NCBI RefSeq assembly: GCF_900113175.1
Contig: NZ_FOOK01000006.1
Coordinates: forward strand, 86,588 to 150,587
Direction of reading: 5' to 3'
From: Planifilum fulgidum
GTDB lineage: Bacteria > Bacillota > Bacilli > Thermoactinomycetales > DSM-44946
DNA length: 64,000 nt
In this document: positions 46,834 to 55,890 of the stretch, in pieces
Layout: each line of letters starts with the position of its first letter
Position numbering within the stretch: position 1 is the stretch's first letter
Translations under genes and position numbers: made by a program
Notes under the pieces: generated by a model
What the model was told of the DNA's origin: nothing
The model's database searches: none
What the model saw: the letters and a program-made list of their open reading frames with translations, nothing else

Positions 46834-47463
46834 TCACTTTCCCTTTTTCTCCCTTTTCCGCAGACAGATGATCCGGTAACTCCCTCCGAGCAAAGCCGCC
46901 TCCTCCCGCTCCTTCACCACGGGAAGACCCTCCGCCCACGGTTCCCAGGACCGCTCAATATCGGTTCCCAGCCGGGTCACCACACGGTTCAAAAGCCGGC
47001 GAATCCCCGAAGGCCGCCGGTGGACGGGCGCAAATTTGTCGAGGATGAGGCACCGGCCGCCGGGGCGAAGAACCCGGACGGCTTCGGCAAGGGCCCGGCG
47101 GGGGTGTTCGACCACGCTGAGGATGAGGTGGAGAAACACCGCGTCGAAGGATCCCTCCGGAAAGACCAGGTTTTCCGCATTCATCCGGAGCAGGCGGATC
47201 GATGGGCGGTTTTTCGCCATAAGCTTTGCCCGTTCCAACATTTCCGGGGACAAATCCACGCCCACAACTTCCAGATCCTCCGGCACGAGGGGCAAATCCA
47301 ACCCGGTCCCGACGCCGACAAAAAGCGCCCGCTCGCCGGGACGGAGACCGGCGATGGAAAGGAAACGGCGGCGGGCCCGATTCAATCCCGGCCACCGCCC
47401 GATCACCTGATCGTAGAAGGGAGCCCATCGCCGGTAAATGAGAAGATTTCGGTCGTTGTTCAT
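46834..47463 (-). CDS. Class I SAM-dependent methyltransferase
   Basis: 209 residues. The start RNLLIYRRWAPFYDQVIG is that of the UbiE/PmtA-like group; the SAM loop is LFVGVGTGLDLPLV, followed by VVGVDLSPEMLERAK, MNAENLVFPEGSFDAVFLHLILSVVEHP and VLRPGGRCLILDKF. Substrates of such enzymes include lipids, quinones and small thiols. It lies only 13 bases after the CadA-type ATPase and on the same strand, so it is part of the cadC-cadA transcript. A link to metal or metalloid detoxification is possible but not shown. Confidence 0.85.
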   Translation of the reverse strand: MNNDRNLLIYRRWAPFYDQVIGRWPGLNRARRRFLSIAGLRPGERALFVGVGTGLDLPLVPEDLEVVGVDLSPEMLERAKLMAKNRPSIRLLRMNAENLVFPEGSFDAVFLHLILSVVEHPRRALAEAVRVLRPGGRCLILDKFAPVHRRPSGIRRLLNRVVTRLGTDIERSWEPWAEGLPVVKEREEAALLGGSYRIICLRKREKKGK

Positions 47464-47476
47464 CTTTTCCTCCCGA

Positions 47477-49582
47477 TCAGGGACGAATCCGCATCAAGCG
47501 CAGGCTGTTCAGCGTTACCAGCAGCGTCGCCCCCATGTCGGCGAAGATCGCCAGCCACAGGGTCAGCCATCCCGGAAACACCAGGTAAACCGCGGCAAAT
47601 TTGGTGATGAGGGAAAAGGCGATGTTCTGTTTGATGATTCGGAGGGCGGCGCGGCTCAGGCGCACCGTGAAGGGCAACTTGGAAAGGTCGTCGGCCATCA
47701 GCACGATGTCGGCCGTCTCCAGGGCGGCGTCGGTGCCGGCCCCGCCCATGGCGATTCCGGTGGTGGCCACCGCCAGGGCGGGAGCGTCGTTGATGCCGTC
47801 CCCCACCATCCCGATGCGGCGGTAGGCGTTCTCCAATTCTTTGACCGCTTCCACCTTGCCCTCCGGCAACAGTTCGGCCCGGTATTCGTCGACGCCTACG
47901 GCCCCGGCCACCGCCCGGGCCGTGGCCGCGTGGTCCCCGGTCAGCATCACCGTTTTTTCCATGCCCATCCGTTTCAATTGGGAAATCGCCTGTTTGGCGG
48001 AATCCCGGACGGCGTCCGCCAGGGCGAAAAGGGCGGCCACTTCCCTTGAATCGCCCAGCAGGACGGCGGTTCTCCCCCGCCTCTGCTGATTCTCCAGGAC
48101 CGGCCGGATCCCTTCCATCGGCGCCCCCATCTCTTCAAACAGCCGCGGACTGCCGATCCAATAGGTTTTCCCGTCCACCACGGCCCGGGCCCCGAGGCCC
48201 GGGATGGCTTCAAATTCGCGGGCTTCCTTGGAAGGAGCGTTTTTCTCCCGGGCGCGCTCCACGATCGCCCGGGCCAGGGGGTGCTCCGAGCGGGACTCCA
48301 TCGCCGCGGCGATGGCCAGGGCCTCCAGCTCGGAAACCTCTCCGCAGGGGATGATCTCCGCGACGACGGGCTGTCCCCGGGTCAAGGTCCCGGTTTTGTC
48401 GAAGGCGATGGCCTTCAGGGAACCCAGGTTTTCCAGGTGCAGCCCCCCTTTGATCAGCACTCCGCGGTGGGCCGCATTTCCGATGGCGGAAACAACGGCC
48501 ACCGGCGTGGAGACCACCAGGGCGCAGGGGCAGGCGACGATCAGCAGGGCGAGGGCGTCGTAGACGGAGGAAAGCCAGGATGCGCGAAAGACAAGGGGCG
48601 GGATCAGCGCCATGCCGAAGGCCAACAGGATGATCGCCGGCGTGTAGTACTTGGCGAACCGGTCCACGAAGGCCTGGGTCGGGGCCCGCTGCTCCTGGGC
48701 CTCCTCCACCAGCGCGATGATCCGGGCCAGGGTGGTATCCTCCGCCCGCTTGGTGACCCGGACTTCCAAAGCGCCCTCCCCGTTGATCGAACCGGCAAAG
48801 ACTTCGCCGCCCGGCTCCACGGGAACCGGGACGGACTCCCCCGTGATCGCGGCCCGGTTGACGGTGGAACGGCCGGCAACCACCACCCCGTCCATGGCCA
48901 GCTTTTCTCCGGGTTTCACCCGCATGATGTCCCCGATCGCCACCTCTTCGACGGGCAGAACCCGTTCCTTTCCGCCCCGGAGGACAACGGCTTCCCTGGG
49001 GGCCCACTCCGTCAGGGATTTCAGCGAACGACGGGCCCTGTCGACGGTATAAGCCTGCAGGGTTTCGCTGACGCCGAACAGAAAAGCGACCACCGCCGCT
49101 TCCTCCCAGTAGCCGATGGCCACCGCGCCGGCGACGGCGACGGTCATCAGGGTGTTCATGTCAAACCGGAGCTTGAGAAGACCGGGAAATCCCTTCCGGG
49201 CCGTTTCCCACCCGCCGACCGCCGTCGCCAGGAGGAACAGCCCGATCGTCAGGGGAGACGGGGCGTCAAGCCCTTGCGACAGGAGGGCCAGCAGCAAAAA
49301 TCCCAAAGAAAGGGCGGTCAGCCGAACCTGCCGGTTTCCGAGCCAGAAATGGGCATTCCGCTCCTCGTCTTCCCGAACCACCCGGATGTCGTCAAAGGCG
49401 CCCAGCCGGTTGATCTCGGCGGGAGAGAGCCTTTTCCCGACAATGGTGATTTTGGAGGCGCCGAAGTTGACCCGGGCATCCACCACCCCGGGGACTTGCT
49501 TCACCTTCTGCTCAAACTGAGCAGCGCAATCCGCTCAGGTAAGTCCGCTCAACCTGTAGATGTACTTCTCCTGTTGCGACAA
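47477..49582 (-). CDS. cadA: CadA-type heavy-metal P1B ATPase, probable selenoprotein (TGA = Sec16)
   Basis: 701 codons. Exports Zn2+/Cd2+/Pb2+ at the cost of ATP. Eight membrane helices are expected, with the transport motif VACPCALVVSTP near residue 355, phosphorylation site AFDKTGTLTRG, and [10 protein letters not shown]. The N-terminal metal-binding domain begins at TTG 49582 (GGAGG eight bases upstream, inside the end of cadC) and reads LSGLT-TGA-ADCAAQFEQKVKQVPGV. The family motif is GLTCADCA, so TGA (49537-49535) replaces exactly the first metal-binding cysteine, giving U16-A-D-C19. A perfect SECIS-like hairpin follows. Without recoding, translation could only start at GTG 49504 or later and the metal site would be lost. 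It follows cadC by 5 bases. Confidence 0.85.
49508..49524 (-). promoter_or_regulatory. Candidate bacterial SECIS element of cadA
   Basis: On the mRNA the stem CTGCTCA (49524-49518) pairs perfectly with TGAGCAG (49514-49508) around the 3-base loop GUU. The loop starts 18 bases after the TGA at 49537-49535. A first-position G in the loop and a distance of 16-37 bases are the known requirements in bacteria. Confidence 0.72.
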
Positions 49583-49587
49583 CTCCG

Positions 49588-49965
49588 TCACCTCCTGCTT
49601 TCCGCGTCGTGCTCCATCGCGTGCTCCATCGCGATGGCGAGAATTTGCCGGACATGTTCATCCTTCAGGGAATAAAACACCAGTTTCCCTTCCTTCCTGC
49701 TTTTGGCCAGACCCAGGTTTTTCATCAGGCGGAGGTGATGGGAAGCGGACGCAACGGTGGTCTCCAGGACATGAGCCACATCGCAGACGCACAGCTCCCC
49801 ATCCTCCATCAAGGCACAGGCGATTTTCAGGCGCGTCGGATCCGCCAGCGCCTTGAACACGGGGACCAAAGGTTCCGTTTCCGGAAGCCGCTCCTTGATC
49901 CGCCGCACTTTCTCCGGGTCATGACAAAAAACCTCGCACACATCGTCCCGCTTTGAAGAGGACAT
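49588..49965 (-). CDS. cadC: CadC-type ArsR-family metal-responsive repressor
   Basis: 125 residues. Winged-helix repressor released by Cd, Pb or Zn. The N-terminal extension has the CadC cysteine pair (DVCEVFCHD), and the recognition region has ELCVCDVAHVLETTVASASHHLRLMKNLGLAKSRKEGK, with the ELCVCD metal motif in the alpha-3 helix. The C-terminal DEHVRQILAIAMEHAMEHD carries His residues. The ATG at 49965 has GGGGAG seven bases upstream. The downstream ATPase is its natural target, and the operon continues into a methyltransferase. Confidence 0.93.
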   Translation of the reverse strand: MSSSKRDDVCEVFCHDPEKVRRIKERLPETEPLVPVFKALADPTRLKIACALMEDGELCVCDVAHVLETTVASASHHLRLMKNLGLAKSRKEGKLVFYSLKDEHVRQILAIAMEHAMEHDAESRR

Positions 49966-49999
49966 GACCGCACTCCCCATTCAGGCATTTCTCAGGATA

Positions 50000-50055
50000 A
50001 GGATAACAAATCCCCCTCTTCACTTCAACAGTCAAATGAATGTTAGAATGAATAA
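50000..50055 (-). promoter_or_regulatory. Promoter and repeat region of cadC
   Basis: On the minus strand a -35 TTGAAG (50028-50023) and a -10 TATCCT (50005-50000) are 17 bases apart. Just upstream, ATTCAT occurs twice in ATTATTCATTCTAACATTCA, a likely CadC target. The assignment is tentative. Confidence 0.5.
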
Positions 50056-50121
50056 TGCCTGAAGGGGTGCCGGCAGTTTTTCTTCCAAATCAAATCCGCC
50101 CGGCACCCTCACAAGCCCGAT

Positions 50122-51225
50122 TCATCCCTCTTTCAGCTTCATCCGAAGCAGTTTGTCGTCCCCCGGCCTCGGATCGCCGCGGCCGTCGGTGTTGTTGGTC
50201 AGAAGATACAGATATCCGTCCCGGATCGCCACGTCGCGCACCCGACCCAGGCCTTCCAGAAAAACCTCCGACGTCCGCCGCTTCACATCGAAAACCCGGA
50301 CCTGTTCGCCCCGCAGGCACGCCACATACACCTTTTCCCCCGAAACGGCCAGCCCGGAGGGGGCCCAGGTATCGGAGCCGGAGTGGAACAGGGGGCGCTC
50401 CATCCCCTTCCGTCCCTGATCCCCGATGATCTCCGGCCAGCCGTAGTTTTTTCCCGGCTTGATCCGGTTGATCTCATCGTGCCCCGAGGGCATCCCCGAC
50501 GGGCCGTGCTCGGAAGCGTACAGCACCCCGTCATCGGACCAATCCAGCCCCTGGGGATTGCGATGTCCCCAGGAATAAACCGGCGAGCCGGGGAACGGGT
50601 TGTCCGCGGGAACGGTACCGTCCAGCTTGAGCCGCAGGATTTTCCCCCCGAGGCTGCGCGGCTCCTGGGCGCTCTCCTCGTCTCCCGCATCGCCTGTGGT
50701 GATGTAGAGGCGTTCATCCGGCCCCACCCGGAGGCGGCCGCCGTTGTGAATCGCACCCCCGGGAATCCCTTCGAGAAGGGAACGGACTTCCCTCCACCCC
50801 CGGTCGGTCTCCTCAAGCAGAACCACCCGGTTGAGGAGGCGATTCCCCTCGCGGTAGGTGTGATAGGCGTAGGCCCGCCGGGTTTTCTCGAAATCCGGGG
50901 CCAAAGCCATTCCCAAAAATCCGCCCTCCCCCTCCTGGACCACCGGACGCGAAAGGGAAAGGGGCTGGCGTTCCTTTTTGCCGCCGCGGACCTTGACGAT
51001 ACTGCCTTCCCTTTCGGTGATGTAGATATCCTCGCCCGCAAACTCGATCTCCCAGGGAGTCGCCAACCCTTCGGCCACGGTTTCGACGGAAGGCGAACCG
51101 CCTTCTCCCTTGCCCTCCCCCGGACTTGGCTGCGTCCCCTTGTCCCCGGGAGAGGAGCACGCCGCCATAAAAGAAAACAAGAGAGCCAACAGCACCCTCC
51201 TGTTCCAATGCCCCAGCATTTCCAT
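50122..51225 (-). CDS. PQQ-dependent aldose dehydrogenase-like lipoprotein
   Basis: 367 residues. A lipoprotein signal (NRRVLLALLFSFMAAC) ends in lipobox MAAC. The remainder is a six-bladed propeller of the soluble glucose/aldose dehydrogenase (YliI/Asd) family: GLATPWEIEFAGEDIYITEREG, GEGGFLGMALAPDFEKT, IHNGGRLRVGPDERLYITTGDAG, SWGHRNPQGLDW, SEHGPSG..HDEINRIKPGKNYGWPEI and LGRVRDVAIRDGYLYLLTNNTDGRG. It would oxidise sugars at the outer face. PQQ dependence is inferred; no pqq genes are seen here. Confidence 0.9.
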   Translation of the reverse strand: MEMLGHWNRRVLLALLFSFMAACSSPGDKGTQPSPGEGKGEGGSPSVETVAEGLATPWEIEFAGEDIYITEREGSIVKVRGGKKERQPLSLSRPVVQEGEGGFLGMALAPDFEKTRRAYAYHTYREGNRLLNRVVLLEETDRGWREVRSLLEGIPGGAIHNGGRLRVGPDERLYITTGDAGDEESAQEPRSLGGKILRLKLDGTVPADNPFPGSPVYSWGHRNPQGLDWSDDGVLYASEHGPSGMPSGHDEINRIKPGKNYGWPEIIGDQGRKGMERPLFHSGSDTWAPSGLAVSGEKVYVACLRGEQVRVFDVKRRTSEVFLEGLGRVRDVAIRDGYLYLLTNNTDGRGDPRPGDDKLLRMKLKEG

Positions 51226-51266
51226 GCACCGCCCCGGATTGTATTCGCTTTCCAGCGGGGATCGGA

Positions 51267-51596
51267 TCAGCCGTGAACCTTTTCCGCCAAGTAGCGGCCT
51301 TCGATTTCCAGGTAGAGAATGTTCAAATCACTGATCCGGCTGGACAAGTCATTCATCTCGTCGATCAGGGAGTAGAAGGTTTCATCGTCCTCCGCCTGTT
51401 TCAGCTCCTCGTAACAGGCCATGTACCGCTTTTCAAAGGCCTTGACCTGAGCCGGAATCTGGGCCGCCATCTCCTGATAGCGAGCCGCCAATTCCGCCCT
51501 TTCCGCATCCGTCAAGCGGTCGGGATCGGCGCGGAGGACCAGGCGGCGGATATTGAGGCGGGGGTCAAAGCGCCATTCGTAGATGGAATCTGCCAT
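51267..51596 (-). CDS. Conserved hypothetical coiled-coil protein
   Basis: 109 residues, charged and largely helical (LTDAERAELAARYQEMAAQIPAQVKAFEKRYMACYEEL, then SLIDEMNDLSSRISDLNILYLEIEGRYL). No membrane segment or signal. I do not recognise a family. The ATG at 51596 has GGAGG seven bases upstream. It lies between the lipoprotein dehydrogenase and the TPR protein, all on the minus strand, with gaps of 40-80 bases. Confidence 0.72.
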   Translation of the reverse strand: MADSIYEWRFDPRLNIRRLVLRADPDRLTDAERAELAARYQEMAAQIPAQVKAFEKRYMACYEELKQAEDDETFYSLIDEMNDLSSRISDLNILYLEIEGRYLAEKVHG

Positions 51597-51675
51597 ATCT
51601 TTTCCTCCGGATGCACGTTTTCTAAGACGATGATAAGGGAAAAGGGCCCGATTGGCAAACGGAGGAATCAGGCAA

Positions 51676-52590
51676 TCAACGCCGCCGGACCAGGGATTTG
51701 CTTTCGAGATGATGCAGCCGTTGGTCGACAAAGGAGCGGTATTCCGGGAGGAGATAAGGAAGCATCGCTTTCAACACGTCGATCCCGTCCTGCACCCGGC
51801 CCGCCTCTTCCAGGGCTTGCACGTAGTCCAGCCCGGCAAAGGGAGTGGCGAAGGTGGGCACCCAGAACTTCCGGCAGAAATCGATCACTTCATCGCGCAA
51901 TCCCCGCTGGCGCATTTTGGCGGTCGACGTCATCACCGCCACTTCTTCCTCGTAACTCGGGGGCTCCTTCTCCCCTCGCATGCCGCGGGTGACTTCCACC
52001 GCCGCTTCAAACCACCGGAGGGCTTCCGGGATTTGGTCCTTCTCCAAATGAAGCCGTCCCAGCTCCAATTGCGGCCAAAAGGCCCCCGCAATCTCCGCAA
52101 AGGGCTCAAGCGCGGGCACCGGATCCTCCTTCTTTTCCTGATACAGCTCCACCAACCAGCGCAAGGCCATCTCCTGATTGGGCTCCAGGCTGAGTCCCTG
52201 CCTCAGCGCGGAAAGGGCCCCCTCCCGGTCGCCGCGGCGGGAATACACCCGGGCGAGAAACGTGTGGGCGACTCCCCGCTTGGGGTACTTTTCGATACAT
52301 TCCAACAACAGTTTTTCCGCCCCGACGTCATCCCCCTTGCGAAGGAGCACCGCCGCCTTCAACACAAGGGTCCCCTCGTCGCGCCGATACAGTTCCAGCA
52401 GACGGTCCGCCCCTTTTTCCGCCTCTTCGATAAAACCGTCCCGAAAAATTTGAACCACAAATTCGTAGAGCTCCTGGGGGTTGTCCCATTCGGCTTTCAG
52501 ATTTTCCGGAATCACATGATTTCGAAACTCTTCCCGGTCAAACCAGATGGGCCGCCCAAGACTGTCAAACAATGGAACCTTCGCTTTCAC
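51676..52590 (-). CDS. Tetratricopeptide-repeat protein
   Basis: 304 residues. It has an N-terminal segment VKAKVPLFDSLGRPIWFDREEFRNHVIPENLKAEW, then helical repeats. TPR-like units are clear at LLRKGDDVGAEKLLLECIEKYPKRGVAHTFLARVYSRRGDREGALSALRQGLSLEPN and LHLEKDQIPEALRWFEAAVEV. Probably a cytoplasmic scaffold; partners unknown. GTG at 52590 is preferred because TTGGAGG lies 8 bases upstream. Confidence 0.82.
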   Translation of the reverse strand: MKAKVPLFDSLGRPIWFDREEFRNHVIPENLKAEWDNPQELYEFVVQIFRDGFIEEAEKGADRLLELYRRDEGTLVLKAAVLLRKGDDVGAEKLLLECIEKYPKRGVAHTFLARVYSRRGDREGALSALRQGLSLEPNQEMALRWLVELYQEKKEDPVPALEPFAEIAGAFWPQLELGRLHLEKDQIPEALRWFEAAVEVTRGMRGEKEPPSYEEEVAVMTSTAKMRQRGLRDEVIDFCRKFWVPTFATPFAGLDYVQALEEAGRVQDGIDVLKAMLPYLLPEYRSFVDQRLHHLESKSLVRRR

Positions 52591-52713
52591 GCCCCCATCC
52601 TCCAATCGATTGGATGGAATTTTGTCCCTACTGAATGAGTGCTTATTCAACTCCATTATAACAAAAGAGCCGATATTGGAGTCAGAAAAAAATTTAACTG
52701 ATTTCTAAATAAT

Positions 52714-53088
52714 TCATTCATTCCAGACCCCGTTTCGTATCCTCCTCCCGTGCGCCCGCAACCGGTCTTTGTCGACGTAGAGGTAAAGAAAACAGGAAAG
52801 AGGGCCGAGGGGAGTAAAGACGGTCCGCACCACGCGCTCGTACGTGTTCCGCGGATCGCCCGGCCCGTAAAAATCCTCCAAACGGTCGATGCGCTTCAGC
52901 CGATCCCGGTCAACGCGATAAACTTCGCCACGGACGATCCCCCTGCCCGGAATCATGGCGGGATAGCCCAGTCCCGTATCGTAGAGCAGCCCCCGTGTCC
53001 ACGCCCGATCCGCCACGAGCGGCGCTCCTTCGAGAAAGTGATGATATTTTCGCCCGGCGCGCAAACTCCCGTAAACAAACAGATTCAC
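52714..53088 (-). CDS. Gamma-glutamylcyclotransferase-like protein
   Basis: 124 residues of the GGCT/AIG2 fold. The substrate-binding loop FVYGSLRAG at the N-terminus is diagnostic, followed by GLLYDTGLGYPAMIPG, GEVYRVDRDRLKRIDRLEDFYGPG and YERVVRTVFTPLG. The family cleaves gamma-glutamyl-amine or peptide bonds and releases 5-oxoproline. The general base Glu corresponds to the E of LEDF. GTG start with GGGAGGG upstream; it begins 16 bases after the KtrB stop on the same strand. Confidence 0.87.
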   Translation of the reverse strand: MNLFVYGSLRAGRKYHHFLEGAPLVADRAWTRGLLYDTGLGYPAMIPGRGIVRGEVYRVDRDRLKRIDRLEDFYGPGDPRNTYERVVRTVFTPLGPLSCFLYLYVDKDRLRAHGRRIRNGVWNE

Positions 53089-53103
53089 CGCTTTCCCTCC
53101 CCG

Positions 53104-54456
53104 TCAGCCGATCAGCGGCTGTTCCTCCGGATAGCGGTAGGGCGGCTTCGTCATGCGACGGCTGATGGCATAAACCAGGGTGACCGGCCCCAATCGCCCC
53201 GCGAACATGGTCAAAATCAACAAAGTTTTTTCCAAGGTCGTCAGACGGCTTGTCAGGCCGAGGGAAGATCCGTTGATGGCAAAGGCGGAAGAAGCCTCGT
53301 ACAAAAGCCCCAGAAAATGGGCATGATGGTATCCCGAAACCAAAAGCAAAACCGTCACGACCACCACCAGCGTCAGCGACATCACGGTGACCGTCAGCGC
53401 CTTGTACACCTGCCGGTGGGGAATCCTCCGGCGGAAAACCACCACATCGTCCCGTCCCCGGATCATGCCCCACACCGCCAGCAGAATGACGGCGAAGGTG
53501 GTGACCTTGATCCCCCCCGCCGTCGAATTGGGCGCCCCTCCGACAAACATGAGCAGAATCATCAAAAATTGCGTCGGGGGATGCAGGGAAGACGCATCCA
53601 GCGTGAGAAATCCCGACGTTCTCGAGGCCGCCGCCAGAAACAGCCCGGCCAGCACCTTGACGGGAGCAGGAAAAGGGCCCAAGGTGTCCGGGTTCTCCCA
53701 TTCGATCAGCAGAAACAGCGCCGTTCCGATCAGAACCAACAGTCCCGTCACCGTCAGCACCAGTTTGGAATGAAGGCTGAGCCGCCGGGAGCGGCGGTAT
53801 TGCATCAATTCGAGGAGCACGACAAACCCGAGGCTTCCGAGAAGCACCAGGGAAAGGACGACAAGATTGACCACCGGGTCCGCCGCATACAGGGTCAGGC
53901 TGCCGAACTTCCGCTCATCCCCGAACAGGTCGAATCCCGCGTTGTTGAAGGCGGATACCGCATGAAAAACGCTGTAATAGATTCCCTTTCCCCACCCCCA
54001 TTCCGGAACCCACCGCAGAGCGAGGAGGAAGCTTCCGATTCCTTCGATCACCGCCGTGATGATGAGCACATACAAGACCAGCCGGACGATCCCCTCCAGG
54101 TTCAGCTGGTCCATCGCCTCCCGCAGGATGAGCCGTTCCTTCACGCTGATCCTTTTGCCCAGCAGGACGGCGATCAGGGTGGTGAAGGTCATCAATCCCA
54201 ACCCGCCGATCTGGATCAAGACCAGGATCACCAGTTCGCCGAAGGTGCTGAAGGTGGTGGCGGTATCCCTCACCACCAGCCCCGTGACGCAGACGGCGGA
54301 AGTGGCGGTGAACAGGGCGTCGACCGGAGGAAGGGGCTCGCCGCTTTCCGTGGCGTAGGGCGTCATCAACAGGAGGGCGCCGATCAGGATGGTGAGGGCC
54401 GAACCGAACACCAGGATCTGCGACGGATTGTAACTCCGGGTTTTTGCCGAATCCAT
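53104..54456 (-). CDS. ktrB: KtrB-type potassium uptake channel subunit
   Basis: 450 residues. Membrane subunit of the Ktr K+ transporter, with four M1-P-M2 repeats. The four selectivity-filter regions are visible: TSAVCVTGLVVRDTATTFS, VSAFNNAGFDLFG, ASRTSGFLTLDA and SSAFAINGSSLGLTSRL. KtrB works with the cytosolic ring protein KtrA/KtrC, which is not in this window. Used for osmotic adaptation and, in Bacillus, regulated through c-di-AMP; I see no ydaO riboswitch upstream. The ATG has AAAGGAA just before. Confidence 0.93.
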   Translation of the reverse strand: MDSAKTRSYNPSQILVFGSALTILIGALLLMTPYATESGEPLPPVDALFTATSAVCVTGLVVRDTATTFSTFGELVILVLIQIGGLGLMTFTTLIAVLLGKRISVKERLILREAMDQLNLEGIVRLVLYVLIITAVIEGIGSFLLALRWVPEWGWGKGIYYSVFHAVSAFNNAGFDLFGDERKFGSLTLYAADPVVNLVVLSLVLLGSLGFVVLLELMQYRRSRRLSLHSKLVLTVTGLLVLIGTALFLLIEWENPDTLGPFPAPVKVLAGLFLAAASRTSGFLTLDASSLHPPTQFLMILLMFVGGAPNSTAGGIKVTTFAVILLAVWGMIRGRDDVVVFRRRIPHRQVYKALTVTVMSLTLVVVVTVLLLVSGYHHAHFLGLLYEASSAFAINGSSLGLTSRLTTLEKTLLILTMFAGRLGPVTLVYAISRRMTKPPYRYPEEQPLIG

Positions 54457-55811
<1,355 letters not shown>

Positions 55812-55829
55812 AGAGGGTTTCCAAAAGAA

Positions 55830-55864
55830 AAAAGGCGACGCCGCAGGAGGCTGTCGCCTTTTTT
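55830..55864 (+). terminator. Terminator after mnmA
   Basis: AAAAGGCGAC (55830-55839) pairs with GTCGCCTTTT (55853-55862) within a T-run to 55864. It is also usable for the convergent subtilase gene. Confidence 0.88.
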
Positions 55865-55890
55865 GTGCACCGCCAAACCGCGATCAAAGG

